This document shows, piece after piece, positions 30,677 through 38,518 of a stretch of 38,518 bases of DNA. A model generated the notes under the pieces. The model was not told the origin of the DNA and made no database searches. It saw only the letters and a list, made by a program, of their open reading frames with translations. This DNA comes from Bacteroidales bacterium UBA1197 (GTDB lineage Bacteria > Bacteroidota > Bacteroidia > Bacteroidales > UBA932), in NCBI GenBank assembly GCA_002309995.1, contig DBYB01000004.1:1-38518 (forward strand). Reading direction: 5' to 3'. The translations under genes and the position numbers were made by a program. How positions within the stretch are numbered: the first letter of the stretch is position 1; every line of letters starts with the position of its first letter.

Positions 30677-31647
30677 AGAAGAACGTACTGAAATACATGC
30701 TGTCGTTCGTACTGGCCGGCGTGCTGGTTTACTTCGCGTTCCGTGGGGTGGACTGGCAGGCCTTCCTCAGCGGCCTGCAGCAGACCCGCTGGGGCTGGGT
30801 GGCGCTGTTCATCGTGTTCTCCGTGCTGGCGCTGGTCCTGCGCGAAGAGCGCTGGCGGGCGATACTCCGGCCGATGGATCCGGGGGCCAGTCGTCTCGAC
30901 ATCTGGGATGCGACCAACGTGGGCAACACGGTTAACGTCGTGCTGCCCGGAGCGGGCGAGTTCGTGCGCTGCGGCTACGTGTCGAGGAACAGGCGTCTGG
31001 GGTACGACAAGGCCCTGGGTAGCGTTGTATGTGAGCGCGTTTGCGACGTGGTGGCCATTCTGCTGCTGTTCGCGCTCGCGCTTGCGACCGGGTGGGGAAA
31101 GTTCGGCAGCTTCTTTATGGAGCAGATATGGCAGCCCGCCGCAGGCCGTATGAGTTTTTCGGCCTGGTGGATAATTGCGGGCGCGATTTTACTGGTCGGC
31201 GGATTCTTCTGGGCGGTGTTCCGTTTCCGTGGCTCCGTGAAGGCATTCGGCAAGCTGGCCGGGTGGATTATCGGGCTTGGGGCAGGCTTTGCGAGTATCG
31301 CCAAGATGGAGCGAAAATGGCTCTTCGTGCTTTATACCGTCGGCATCTGGACTATGTACGTATGTATGAGCTGGGCGGGGCTAAAGGCCATTCCGATGCT
31401 GGACTCGCTGGGATTCGCGGACGCCCTGTTCATCTCGGCCGTTGGCAACATCGCGTCGGTGATTCCCGTCCCCGGGGGCATCGGGGCGTACCACTATCTT
31501 GTATCGCTGACCCTGCAGACCCTATACGCGGCAACGTGGGATACCGGCATACTCTACGCCACCCTTTGCCACGAGTCTCACGCCGTCCTTATCATCGTGC
31601 TGGGCATCATTTCGTATATTAGTTTCACGCTCCGGCGTAAGAAGTAA
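30673..31647 (+). CDS. LPG synthase/flippase-like membrane protein (UPF0104)
   Basis: This 324-residue membrane protein has about eight hydrophobic segments. VVLPGAGEFVRCGYVSRNRR, SVVCERVCDVVAILLL and SVIPVPGGIGAYHYLV are typical of the lysylphosphatidylglycerol-synthase transmembrane/AglD2 family, which moves or uses lipid-linked carriers. It overlaps the radical SAM gene by ATGA, so it is translated from the same message. It could move a lipid or the modified lipoprotein's partner, but that is inference. Confidence 0.85.
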   Translation: MKKNVLKYMLSFVLAGVLVYFAFRGVDWQAFLSGLQQTRWGWVALFIVFSVLALVLREERWRAILRPMDPGASRLDIWDATNVGNTVNVVLPGAGEFVRCGYVSRNRRLGYDKALGSVVCERVCDVVAILLLFALALATGWGKFGSFFMEQIWQPAAGRMSFSAWWIIAGAILLVGGFFWAVFRFRGSVKAFGKLAGWIIGLGAGFASIAKMERKWLFVLYTVGIWTMYVCMSWAGLKAIPMLDSLGFADALFISAVGNIASVIPVPGGIGAYHYLVSLTLQTLYAATWDTGILYATLCHESHAVLIIVLGIISYISFTLRRKK

Positions 31648-31655
31648 TTTTTTTA

Positions 31656-31663
31656 CTATCTTT
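31656..31663 (+). promoter_or_regulatory. -7 box of tRNA-Arg
   Basis: TATCTTTG precedes tRNA-Arg by about 11 nt, the expected spacing for a Bacteroidota tRNA promoter. Confidence 0.6.
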
Positions 31664-31674
31664 GCAATCCCTTA

Positions 31675-31748
31675 GGTTCCGTAGCTCAGCTGGATAGAGC
31701 AACAGCCTTCTAAGCTGTGGGTCCGGGGTTCGAATCCCCGCGGAATCA
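31675..31748 (+). tRNA. tRNA-Arg (TCT), integration target
   Basis: This 74-nt cloverleaf has acceptor arm GGTTCCG/CGGAATC (one G-T pair), anticodon stem ACAGC/GCTGT with loop CTTCTAA (anticodon TCT), T arm CGGGG TTCGAAT CCCCG and discriminator A at 31748. A second 3' half of such a gene at 33832 shows that this locus has received mobile DNA. Confidence 0.96.
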
Positions 31749-31755
31749 CGCTTCC

Positions 31756-31781
31756 AAGCCGCCTGAAAGGGTGGCTTTTTT
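31756..31781 (+). terminator. Terminator of tRNA-Arg
   Basis: AAGCCGCC/GGTGGCTT with a short loop, followed by a T tail. The 32 nt from 31750 to 31781 are identical to 33871-33902. Confidence 0.8.
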
Positions 31782-32012
31782 CGTCGGGGTGCATTCAATC
31801 TCAATTGGGGCGTTTTCTGTAACTGCCAGATTATAAACGAAATCCAGTTCTCCTGTGCTCCGTCCTGCGCATAGGAGAGCTGGAAGTGACTGATTATCAG
31901 GAATATCCTAAAAACGGTAGAGGTGTCGGTTTCATTTATCAGCAGATGCAGCCCATACGTTTGACAGCGCCTCAAAATCTTGTCACTTATTGAAAAATTT
32001 GACAATATTTTG
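31782..32012. other. AT-richer spacer at the island's left end, no gene called
   Basis: Nothing with a start, codon bias or recognisable motif is seen. One minus-strand frame continues across the tRNA and is the familiar antisense-tRNA artefact. The spacer may be decayed island DNA. Confidence 0.4.
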
Positions 32013-32020
32013 TATCTTTA
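32013..32020 (+). promoter_or_regulatory. -7 box of the AbiE operon
   Basis: TATCTTTA, with TTGA (31990-31993) 19 nt upstream, lies 19 nt before the start codon at 32039 (the stretch between is CGGCGCGAAACAGATGCC). It is the only promoter-like site before the module. Confidence 0.5.
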
Positions 32021-32038
32021 CGGCGCGAAACAGATGCC

Positions 32039-32755
32039 ATGTCAGAAATTGAGAGCCACATAATGGATTATGCCAAAAGGCACCCCATTTTCACATCCAC
32101 TGAGATTGCTACTGCAATCCCGGATACGATACTACAGTCCCACGCGACCTTGGAGTGGTATCTCTGCCGACTCACGAAGGATGGTCGGCTTGGCCGAATT
32201 GGCAAAGGCAGGTATACGGCAAAACCTCGGGCGTTTTTCATTCCTGGAGAGGCTGATACCGACAAAGAACTGTTCGATATGCTCAAAGCCTCGTATCATG
32301 ACGCCACTTTCTGCGTATATAAAGGTTCCCTGTTTTCCAGTATCCAACATCATCTGTCTTACAATGCCCTCACTTATGTGGAGACGCAGAGAGAATTGAC
32401 AGAGACCGTCTTTCACCGTTTTCAAGAAGAAGGCCGCCGGGTGTTCCACTGTCCGGACAAAAAAACATTCTATGATTACGTAGATATTTCCCAGCCCGGA
32501 CTGATTATCAAGCCACTTGTCAGCGGCTCTCCTCTTCAGGAATCTGGTGGTGTAACTGTTCCGATGCTGGAAAAACTACTTGTCGATATACGCTGCGATG
32601 CCGATTTCGACTACCTTGCCGGTGGTGAAGCTTTCCGAATGCTCGATAATGCCAAATCGCTCTATACAATCAACACAACCAAACTCCTCCGTTATGCCGG
32701 CCGTCGTCACCGCCGCGAGGAATTTGAGAATGACTTTAACCAGCTTGGATTATGA
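32039..32755 (+). CDS. AbiEi-type antitoxin/transcriptional regulator
   Basis: This 238-residue protein has an N-terminal winged-helix region (FTSTEIATAI, SHATLEWYLCRLTKDGRLGR, IGKGRYTAK) and a C-terminal domain with LLVDIRCDADFDYLAGGEAF and NTTKLLRYAGRRHRREE, the plan of type IV antitoxins of the AbiEi group. In that group the protein represses its operon and counters AbiEii. It overlaps the toxin gene by ATGA (32752-32755). The family match is by architecture and partner, so the exact subfamily is open. Confidence 0.75.
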   Translation: MSEIESHIMDYAKRHPIFTSTEIATAIPDTILQSHATLEWYLCRLTKDGRLGRIGKGRYTAKPRAFFIPGEADTDKELFDMLKASYHDATFCVYKGSLFSSIQHHLSYNALTYVETQRELTETVFHRFQEEGRRVFHCPDKKTFYDYVDISQPGLIIKPLVSGSPLQESGGVTVPMLEKLLVDIRCDADFDYLAGGEAFRMLDNAKSLYTINTTKLLRYAGRRHRREEFENDFNQLGL

Positions 32756-33822
32756 TACGTTCAGATTGTTATTCCCGTGAATGGATACAGAAAGTATCCG
32801 ACACGCTCCATTACCCGGATGTTAACCTCATTGAGAAGGTCATTCGCGCCTTCTCCCTTGTAGAACTCTTGTCGGCATCCGGTTGCCCCTTCACCTGGAA
32901 GGGCGGCACCGCACTGATGCTGCTTCTTTCTGGTACCAGACATCGGCTATCCATCGACGTGGACGTCATTTGCCCGCCAGGAACAGACATTGAGACCTAC
33001 CTCAAAGACTACCGCAGATTCGGATTCCTTGACGTAGAGACAGTCGAACGCATACAGCGCGGAACGAACATCCCCAAGTCTCATTCCAAATTCTTCTATA
33101 AGATTGCCTTCCGCGACAACGACGCCCGCCCTGGAAACATATTGCTGGATGTACTATACGAAGACAGTCATTACGACAAGGTTGAGCGTCTTCCCATCAA
33201 GAGTCCGTTCATTGCTCTGGACGGGGAGCCGCTGCTGGTAAGCATCCCATCCGTGAATGATATTCTCGGTGACAAACTTACCGCTTTCGCGCCCAACACC
33301 TCCGGCATCCCCTACTTTAAGGGATCTAGCGACTGCAACCTTGAGATTGCAAAACAACTTTACGACATAGGCCGTCTGTTTGACGCTTGTGATAACCTTC
33401 CTGTGGTCTCCCGTGTGTACGACAAGATTGCACGCGTAGAGTTGTCTTACCGGAGGATGGTAGAAGACCCGTCTTTCTCTCTGAAAGACACCTTCGAGAC
33501 CGCCCTGTGCATCTCCACTCGCGGAGCGGTCGGGCTGGGTGACTTCTCCGCATTGCAGAACGGCATCTCCCGCCTGCGATCGTTTATGTATATGGGCAAG
33601 TATCAAATTGAGCAGGCATCTGCCGATGCTGCCAAGGCCGCCTACCTTTCCGCCCTCATCAGCAAGGGGGCTGAATCGTTTGAACGCTATGACGGGAGAA
33701 GCATCTCTGATATGCGACTCTCAGCATCTCTGCCAACTCGTTTGTCCAAACTCCGTCTCCCTTCTCCGGAGGCGTACTATTACTGGGCGAAGACAGGGGA
33801 AATGCTGGACGGAGTGGATTAG
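32752..33822 (+). CDS. AbiEii/AbiGii-family nucleotidyltransferase toxin
   Basis: This 356-residue protein has the nucleotidyltransferase motif KGGTALMLL ... RLSIDVDV (Gly51-Gly52, Asp69, Asp71), a third acidic site in NILLDVLYED, and DKLTAFAPNT further on. AbiEii toxins use NTPs to disable tRNAs or other RNA targets and can stop phage growth. It is translationally coupled to the antitoxin and ends 9 nt before the tRNA-Arg 3' half. Confidence 0.85.
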   Translation: MIRSDCYSREWIQKVSDTLHYPDVNLIEKVIRAFSLVELLSASGCPFTWKGGTALMLLLSGTRHRLSIDVDVICPPGTDIETYLKDYRRFGFLDVETVERIQRGTNIPKSHSKFFYKIAFRDNDARPGNILLDVLYEDSHYDKVERLPIKSPFIALDGEPLLVSIPSVNDILGDKLTAFAPNTSGIPYFKGSSDCNLEIAKQLYDIGRLFDACDNLPVVSRVYDKIARVELSYRRMVEDPSFSLKDTFETALCISTRGAVGLGDFSALQNGISRLRSFMYMGKYQIEQASADAAKAAYLSALISKGAESFERYDGRSISDMRLSASLPTRLSKLRLPSPEAYYYWAKTGEMLDGVD

Positions 33823-33831
33823 TGGCAGTGA

Positions 33832-33869
33832 TAAGCTGTGGGTCGCGCGTTCGAGTCGCGCCGGGATCA
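33832..33869 (+). pseudogene. tRNA-Arg 3' half, attachment-site remnant
   Basis: TAAGCTGTGGGTC is identical to tRNA-Arg 31711-31723. It continues with a different but fully paired T arm (GCGCG TTCGAGT CGCGC) and the acceptor strand CGGGATC with discriminator A. The 5' half is absent. Paired changes in the T stem show that it came from a working tRNA-Arg of another lineage rather than from decay of the local one. It marks an attR-like junction. Confidence 0.75.
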
Positions 33870-33876
33870 TGCTTCC

Positions 33877-33902
33877 AAGCCGCCTGAAAGGGTGGCTTTT
33901 TT
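33877..33902 (+). terminator. Terminator copy at the island junction
   Basis: Same hairpin as at 31756-31781. Its T-tract includes the stop codon (33901-33903) of the minus-strand gene beyond, so it may end transcription in both directions. Confidence 0.75.
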
Positions 33903-34590
33903 ATGTCTCCTCTTCTTCCTCAAACAATGAGGACAAAAAGGAAGAATCCCCGATGATGGGTATTCCTTTTATTGTGCATCCGAACACTTCATAGTCTACA
34001 GGCTCGTAGCTGTACTTGCCTCCGCGGATCAATTTTTCATCCAACGGATTGTCTGGCTTGCGTACCCGGAAATGCTCCAGAGTCTCCATTTCGCGCCGCA
34101 CCAAGGCCGGATCCGCAGGAGAGACATATGCGTCCATGACCAACGGCCTTTTTCTTTCCAGAAGCTCCTGCAGCCATGAGACATATTCCTGCCTGGCAAT
34201 ACGGACGAGGACGTCATCCAGCATTTCTCCTGCATTCCGTATGATTTCGGTATTTCCGTCTTCAGGACACCTGGACAGGAAAAACCGGAGGATATTGTGC
34301 AATATGTGGAGCGAGTCGTTCCTTACAAGAGTCAGCCCCATCAGATTTGACAGTGGTATCCACTCCCGGCCCTTCTTGTCCATATGGCAGTCATTGAGCG
34401 TGATGACGTTGAACACAAGGTCTCCGTCGTCCTCCATATTGCCGGACAGTCTATGAAGTGGAAGCCTTTCATCAGCCCCTACATAATGGAATGGGATACA
34501 ATACTCAGTCCCGTCCCCCTTCTGCAACAGGATGTCGGCCCGCCCTTTCCTTATGCGGTAGTTGTAGTAGTCGATCCTGATTATCTTCAT
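33901..34590 (-). CDS. Unknown protein, last gene of the accessory operon
   Basis: This 229-residue soluble protein starts MKIIRIDYYNYRIRKGRADI and ends in an acidic tail (LFEEEEET). It contains charged helical segments (LLERKRPLVMDAYVSP, VRREMETLEHFRVRK). No signal peptide or membrane segment and no catalytic motif is recognised. It lies 10 nt downstream of the DUF2779-type nuclease gene and likely works with it. Confidence 0.65.
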   Translation of the reverse strand: MKIIRIDYYNYRIRKGRADILLQKGDGTEYCIPFHYVGADERLPLHRLSGNMEDDGDLVFNVITLNDCHMDKKGREWIPLSNLMGLTLVRNDSLHILHNILRFFLSRCPEDGNTEIIRNAGEMLDDVLVRIARQEYVSWLQELLERKRPLVMDAYVSPADPALVRREMETLEHFRVRKPDNPLDEKLIRGGKYSYEPVDYEVFGCTIKGIPIIGDSSFLSSLFEEEEET

Positions 34591-34600
34591 AGGTGTCTGA

Positions 34601-36640
34601 TTATACGCCTGTCATTTCGTGGAAATACTCCCAAATGAAAACCATGGACATCGTGTCCAGTTCACAGTAACGGAGGAGGGCCTCGGCCAGGGCCTTTGTT
34701 TCGGACTCATTGGTGAATTGCAATTTGGTGTAGGCGGCGAGAGCGGCACCGCCGTTGGCTATTTGCTCTCCCTCTTGCACATATGTCGCGTCAAACTTTT
34801 CCAACTCTTCGTCTCCTACACCAAGGAAAGTGGCAATGGAATCCAGAAGCTTATACGGATTCTTTACTGTGCCATCCGGATTGGTTTCAATCCAGGCCTT
34901 TGTGATGCCATTCTTGAAGTTCTTGCTGGGAATCGTATCTCCATAGATAGGCTCCCTGTATTTTTTCTGAATTGCTTTGCTGGAATTCAGAATTGCAGGA
35001 AGAACGTCCTTGATAGAGTTGCTGCCCATCATAGACGGATGATAATAGTACCGAAGGACAATATCCATAAGATCAACCATATCCCGGGGGCCAGGCATTC
35101 CTTCTTTTTCATTGCCGGTCGGATGAGTAATGCTGTCAATGAACGCAATAAGTTCTTGTTTGTCAGCCTCGTCGCTTGAGATAAGTTGCCGGCGGATAGA
35201 ACGCAAAACAGTGTTCTCGTGGTGGGCATAGCGGAAGATCGTGCCATTGTCCTTGCAAAGTTCGGCTTTCAGCTTCCTGAGAAAATCAAAGTTTGGAAAA
35301 TAGTGCTTGGCGGTATTGAGGAATTGTCCTTCGTGACGAATGCTTCCGTCCGCTTTAATGATATGATGGGAGAACTGGAAGGCAACTTGTTCATAAGGGC
35401 GCATACCCTTATAGAAAGGAAGTGGTACGGTTGTGGTTTCAAAATCAATCATATGAAGGGGATACCTCCAATTGGTCATTTCGGCTTTAAGACCGGGGAC
35501 GTCCAGATAGATACCGTCATGGATGTTTTGGCTGTAATCTGCGAGCAAGTCAGCTTTCCCGGTAGCCAGACCAATCTGAATGAGTTTGCGGTCAATATGC
35601 GTAAGGCCTGGCTTATTGCCGCTCGTCTCTTTGAAATCATTTCGGCAAAGGTCTTGCAGGAAATACTTGCCTTCTTTAATCATTTTGTCCCTGTCAATGT
35701 ACTGGCCCCATAAGTCCTGGACAAGTGGACGGCTAAAATCCTCTTCCGAAAAGTTCGCCAGCTTTTTCCAGCACTCCTTTTTCCCGTCCAGCATACCTGG
35801 AGTATCCTCGTTGGAGTAAAACGGACATTTGAAGCACTTCTTACCAAGAGGCGAGTCCCTCTTCGTATGGCCGACATACTCTTTGGCCATCTTTTTTACA
35901 AACTCATGGAAACTGCAGTGCATCAGCGCCTCCTGCTCTCCAGTTTGACCGGCAATGATTCGGTCGACCACTTCATCCACATCGACAGGATTGAGGATAT
36001 GGGCATATTCACGCAGGCGTTCAGCGCCAGGTTTACGAACTACTTTGTTATGGTGCTCGTCAACTTTCACTAATTGGAAGAGCTGGTTGATACCGTCATA
36101 ATCAGCGATTGCGGTTTTGTGGGCCAGCATAAGAAAAGCTTTTACCTTGAACAGAGGCCCCAGCGCATTCTGTATGACATATTTTTGAAAAGCTACATCA
36201 TACAAGTATTCCAGAATCCTACCATTCACTTTGCCGTTCTTTTGCACAAAAAAATCTTCCTCAGGATTCCAAGACTTGGCCTTTACCTCTATCAAGTTTA
36301 TGAGATTGCCTTTTTTCTCAATGATATCCGCCCGGACGAAGCAGTTCTCCCAACGGAAGGCTGCCTCGGCAATGTTCACGTTATCTCGCTTGAGCAGTTC
36401 CATTGTCTTTGCGACAGACGGATTGTAGCCTTTTACATCCGCCAGGTCTGCTTCAGGTTTTATGTCATAATAAACCTTGGCAAGGTCTCCGGCCTGGTTG
36501 CCGCCATCGGCCAGTGCCTGCAGGAAACTGTCTACATTATTCTGGTTGGCATAATGCTCGCTATCGAAGTAATAATATAACGACGCCGGGCAGTGCAAGG
36601 CCTGTTTGAAGGCCGATTTGGTAAAAAGCTTTTGCACCAT
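34601..36640 (-). CDS. Cas4-like nuclease fused to DnaQ-like exonuclease (DUF2779 type)
   Basis: This is a 679-residue protein. The N-terminal part (about 1-290) has Cys17 in LHCPAS, the PD-(D/E)XK core ADIIEKK...LIEVKAKS (Asp105, Glu118, Lys120) and CFKCPF with later Cys290, four cysteines placed as the iron-sulfur ligands of Cas4. The C-terminal part (about 390-679) has MIDFETT (Asp399, Glu401), FRYAHHEN and YCELDTMSMV (Asp662), the DEDD pattern of 3'-5' exonucleases. Both nuclease parts look intact. It is the third gene of the accessory operon, 21 nt after the preceding gene. Confidence 0.8.
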   Translation of the reverse strand: MVQKLFTKSAFKQALHCPASLYYYFDSEHYANQNNVDSFLQALADGGNQAGDLAKVYYDIKPEADLADVKGYNPSVAKTMELLKRDNVNIAEAAFRWENCFVRADIIEKKGNLINLIEVKAKSWNPEEDFFVQKNGKVNGRILEYLYDVAFQKYVIQNALGPLFKVKAFLMLAHKTAIADYDGINQLFQLVKVDEHHNKVVRKPGAERLREYAHILNPVDVDEVVDRIIAGQTGEQEALMHCSFHEFVKKMAKEYVGHTKRDSPLGKKCFKCPFYSNEDTPGMLDGKKECWKKLANFSEEDFSRPLVQDLWGQYIDRDKMIKEGKYFLQDLCRNDFKETSGNKPGLTHIDRKLIQIGLATGKADLLADYSQNIHDGIYLDVPGLKAEMTNWRYPLHMIDFETTTVPLPFYKGMRPYEQVAFQFSHHIIKADGSIRHEGQFLNTAKHYFPNFDFLRKLKAELCKDNGTIFRYAHHENTVLRSIRRQLISSDEADKQELIAFIDSITHPTGNEKEGMPGPRDMVDLMDIVLRYYYHPSMMGSNSIKDVLPAILNSSKAIQKKYREPIYGDTIPSKNFKNGITKAWIETNPDGTVKNPYKLLDSIATFLGVGDEELEKFDATYVQEGEQIANGGAALAAYTKLQFTNESETKALAEALLRYCELDTMSMVFIWEYFHEMTGV

Positions 36641-36661
36641 AAACTAAATATCCCGCAACAA

Positions 36662-37342
36662 TTACTGCTCTATTAGATTATTCAATCGCCAAATAGTCAC
36701 ATTCCCGTTCCCATTAGGATGGATATCAGCTTCTCCCTCATATGAATAAGCATCATCCATAAACTCTTCATCTTGATTTGCCCCTTTGAAGAAAACAAAC
36801 TCAGGAGAAGGATAAGAAAAGACGATCTGGGCCGACGGTGAATTATGGTGATTTAGCTCTACTCCTCCTACAAAAGCTTTAAGAGGAATATGATTATCAC
36901 GATAAAGAGCATATATGTTTTCCATAAACATATGCTGGCCGCCAAAGAACAATAAAGAAAAACGCTCTGGCCCACCTTCGATATAATTATGAGGATCCTT
37001 TTCGTAGACAGTCCACCGGCCATATGGCTCATATGGAGGGTCGAACCCAACTGGTTCTTCGATTGAAGGAAATTGAAAAGGATTGAACTCCTTTGTGGCT
37101 AAGACCTTGTAATGCGAGAAGGTATCCAAGTTGTCTATAAGTTGCTCTTGGTTAATTCGCGGATCACAATATATAAAACTGCAAATGCCTAATTCCGTAA
37201 ACTGTTGATTACACGAGCGGATAATCTCTCCATCAAGTCCACAATTAGGATAAAACAAAGAATTCCGCAATATCAAATCAATCGGAAGTGAATGCAACAG
37301 TATCTCATGTGGGCGAAAAGCCATTAGGTGCTCTATAGTCAT
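36662..37342 (-). CDS. Unknown protein, second gene of the accessory operon
   Basis: This 226-residue soluble protein contains NSLFYPNCGLDGEIIRSCN, GICSFIYCDPRI and FSYPSPEFVFFKGANQDEEF. The pattern FYP.CG.DG.I with a later FIY.D recalls small uncharacterised bacterial proteins, but I cannot name the family. I use the ATG at 37342 because it overlaps the upstream stop as ATGA (37339-37342); an ATG at 37366 would add 8 residues. Confidence 0.65.
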   Translation of the reverse strand: MTIEHLMAFRPHEILLHSLPIDLILRNSLFYPNCGLDGEIIRSCNQQFTELGICSFIYCDPRINQEQLIDNLDTFSHYKVLATKEFNPFQFPSIEEPVGFDPPYEPYGRWTVYEKDPHNYIEGGPERFSLLFFGGQHMFMENIYALYRDNHIPLKAFVGGVELNHHNSPSAQIVFSYPSPEFVFFKGANQDEEFMDDAYSYEGEADIHPNGNGNVTIWRLNNLIEQ

Positions 37343-38487
37343 ATGGATTCTTTTTTTATTTGACATTTTATTACAATCTTCTCCTTTATATCCTCCATAA
37401 AAAAACGAGCTGCAGACTTCTTTGATACATCAAACTCACGGATATAATAAGGCTGTTGTGTTCTAGTCGGATGGTGATGAAAAACATGATATGATTCTAT
37501 TACTTCAATCTCCCTTTCACTATATTCCCCGTTTGAAGAGATTATTTCACAATAGCATTTTTTAGCATCCTCACCAACAAATACATATAAGTCTCGCTTA
37601 TCTTCTGTTATCTTATACCCGCACAAAGTTCTTCCTTTTCGGCTAAGGACTTTTTCACCTTCCTCGAGACGGTTTATTTTGTTAAAACTATCAAGACGCT
37701 TATTCTTTCCCTTTTTTAACGGTGCAACTTTCTTATTATTCTCTGCCTTTACAGTTAGTTTTACCGCAGAATAGTCATCAGGTAAACTATTCTCAATTTC
37801 CCCACCAGTTCGGCCAAGATGAAATAGTAGCATTTCCACCCAACTGGGAGGGAGAGTCTTCTTTAGCTTTTCATTCTTGGCAAGCGAAAGAATCAGTGCA
37901 TTATATTCTGAATATACCTCAGCAGGCGTTAGGAAATGCGCCTCAAGGTATAAATTTGAAATATAACGTTTCATCGTTTTGTCTCTACCACCTATAGCAG
38001 ATGGTAACGGGAAAAAATGAATATCAAGCTCGGGATTATTTCTCTTTACTTCGAGCAGGATTCCATCAAGAGCAAATGCAACGCGGGAATCGTATATGAA
38101 ATACTCCGCCGGATTTACAAAAGATGCAATCTTTGAAAGAGACGAAATACGCTTAAACTCATTATTCGTAACAAGCCCCGCATTGATATGGTCACGAAAA
38201 TCAGTTATACGATTATGGTCTGCTATATTAAATCTGGGGATTCCTCCCCAGTTATGAACAATCCATTCGTTCACATCCCAATTCTCGAAATTTCCATTTA
38301 ATCGTTCACTAATCAAGCGCTTTAACTCTAATTGTCGGAGAAAGGGACGATTACCTTGGAGTTGTCTTCTCTCTATATCGTCAAGCACGGGACAATCAAA
38401 ACGAGTTTTTCTAAAGCTTATGTCAAGATCTGTGTCGCTATATCTCAGCAAAACATTAGCGATTCTCGTTAGTAAATGCTGCTCCAT
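37339..38487 (-). CDS. Unknown protein, first visible gene of the accessory operon
   Basis: This 382-residue soluble protein carries WDVNEWIVHNWGGIPRF, ISSLSKIASFVNPAEYFIYD followed by SRVAFALDG, and a Lys-rich linker (KAENNKKVAPLKKGKNKR) before a C-terminal domain (KCYCEIISSNGEYSEREIEV). The SKI.AF..P..Y.IYDSRVA block is a recurring feature of an unnamed family I cannot place. Base composition is clearly more AT-rich than the core genes. Its start lies 31 nt from the window end, so its promoter or further genes may lie outside. Confidence 0.65.
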   Translation of the reverse strand: MEQHLLTRIANVLLRYSDTDLDISFRKTRFDCPVLDDIERRQLQGNRPFLRQLELKRLISERLNGNFENWDVNEWIVHNWGGIPRFNIADHNRITDFRDHINAGLVTNNEFKRISSLSKIASFVNPAEYFIYDSRVAFALDGILLEVKRNNPELDIHFFPLPSAIGGRDKTMKRYISNLYLEAHFLTPAEVYSEYNALILSLAKNEKLKKTLPPSWVEMLLFHLGRTGGEIENSLPDDYSAVKLTVKAENNKKVAPLKKGKNKRLDSFNKINRLEEGEKVLSRKGRTLCGYKITEDKRDLYVFVGEDAKKCYCEIISSNGEYSEREIEVIESYHVFHHHPTRTQQPYYIREFDVSKKSAARFFMEDIKEKIVIKCQIKKESI

Positions 38488-38518
38488 ATTTTTCTGAGTT
38501 TTGCAGCAATTTGTACTA

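Noticed and set aside
31625..32005. 126-codon minus-strand frame across tRNA-Arg
   Set aside because: Its middle is the reverse complement of the tRNA, a well-known artefact of gene callers, and the rest has no supporting motif.
1..38518. CRISPR arrays, rRNA genes and insertion sequences
   Set aside because: No regularly spaced direct repeats, no 16S/23S/5S sequence and no transposase gene were seen in the window.

Overview
The window is a piece of a Bacteroidota chromosome, most likely a GC-rich, uncultured-type member of the Bacteroidales. Supporting evidence: many genes sit just behind a Bacteroidota -7 promoter box (TAnnTTTG, sometimes with TTTG about 19 nt upstream); Shine-Dalgarno sites are not conspicuous; and several lineage-typical gene sets are present (holB - PSP1/RicT - GldH-like lipoprotein, the glycine-lipid pair glsA/glsB, a fumarate-reductase-type cytochrome b, and a radical SAM/small lipoprotein pair). 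Genus and species cannot be read from this stretch.

Layout. 1-250: tRNA-Ile(GAT) and tRNA-Ala(TGC) with a strong terminator and no 23S rRNA after them. 259-959: a VapBC-like PIN toxin/antitoxin pair on the minus strand. 1074-2697: three small exported proteins of unknown function in one operon. 2756-7200 (minus): GH20 hexosaminidase, GH13 amylase-family lipoprotein and a MOP-type flippase. 7300-8025: a lone cytochrome b subunit (sdhC/frdC type). 8294-10521: pyrH, frr and an MsrA-fRMsr fusion. 10572-12567: an NhaC antiporter between two inverted copies of an interspersed repeat, followed by a long structured intergenic region and tRNA-Ser(CGA). 13080-18251: dus, lpxK and a GH2 beta-galactosidase, overlapping end to start. 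18234-24314 (minus): a tightly packed eight-gene run, trxA - LOG - polyprenyl synthase - holB - ricT - gldH-like - glsA - glsB. 24356-26240 (minus): xth and a two-gene chromate transporter. 26280-27680: a large surface lipoprotein. 27857-31647: cysS, a small acidic lipoprotein, a radical SAM/SPASM enzyme and a membrane flippase-like protein.

From tRNA-Arg(TCT) at 31675 onward the sequence is accessory: an AbiE-type toxin/antitoxin module is bracketed by the intact tRNA-Arg and a second 3' half of a tRNA-Arg-like gene with the same terminator (32 nt identical). Beyond that lies a more AT-rich minus-strand operon of four genes: two or three unrecognised proteins and a protein joining a Cas4-like nuclease to a DnaQ-like exonuclease (DUF2779 type). 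This looks like tandem islands at a tRNA gene, probably a defence island whose far end lies outside the window.

Best candidates for something new: (i) the four-gene operon 33901-38487; (ii) the small lipoprotein/radical SAM/flippase cassette 29416-31647; (iii) the inverted repeat pair around nhaC; (iv) the MsrA-fRMsr fusion; (v) the nested-hairpin element upstream of tRNA-Ser. All family assignments come from reading motifs by eye; no database search was run.
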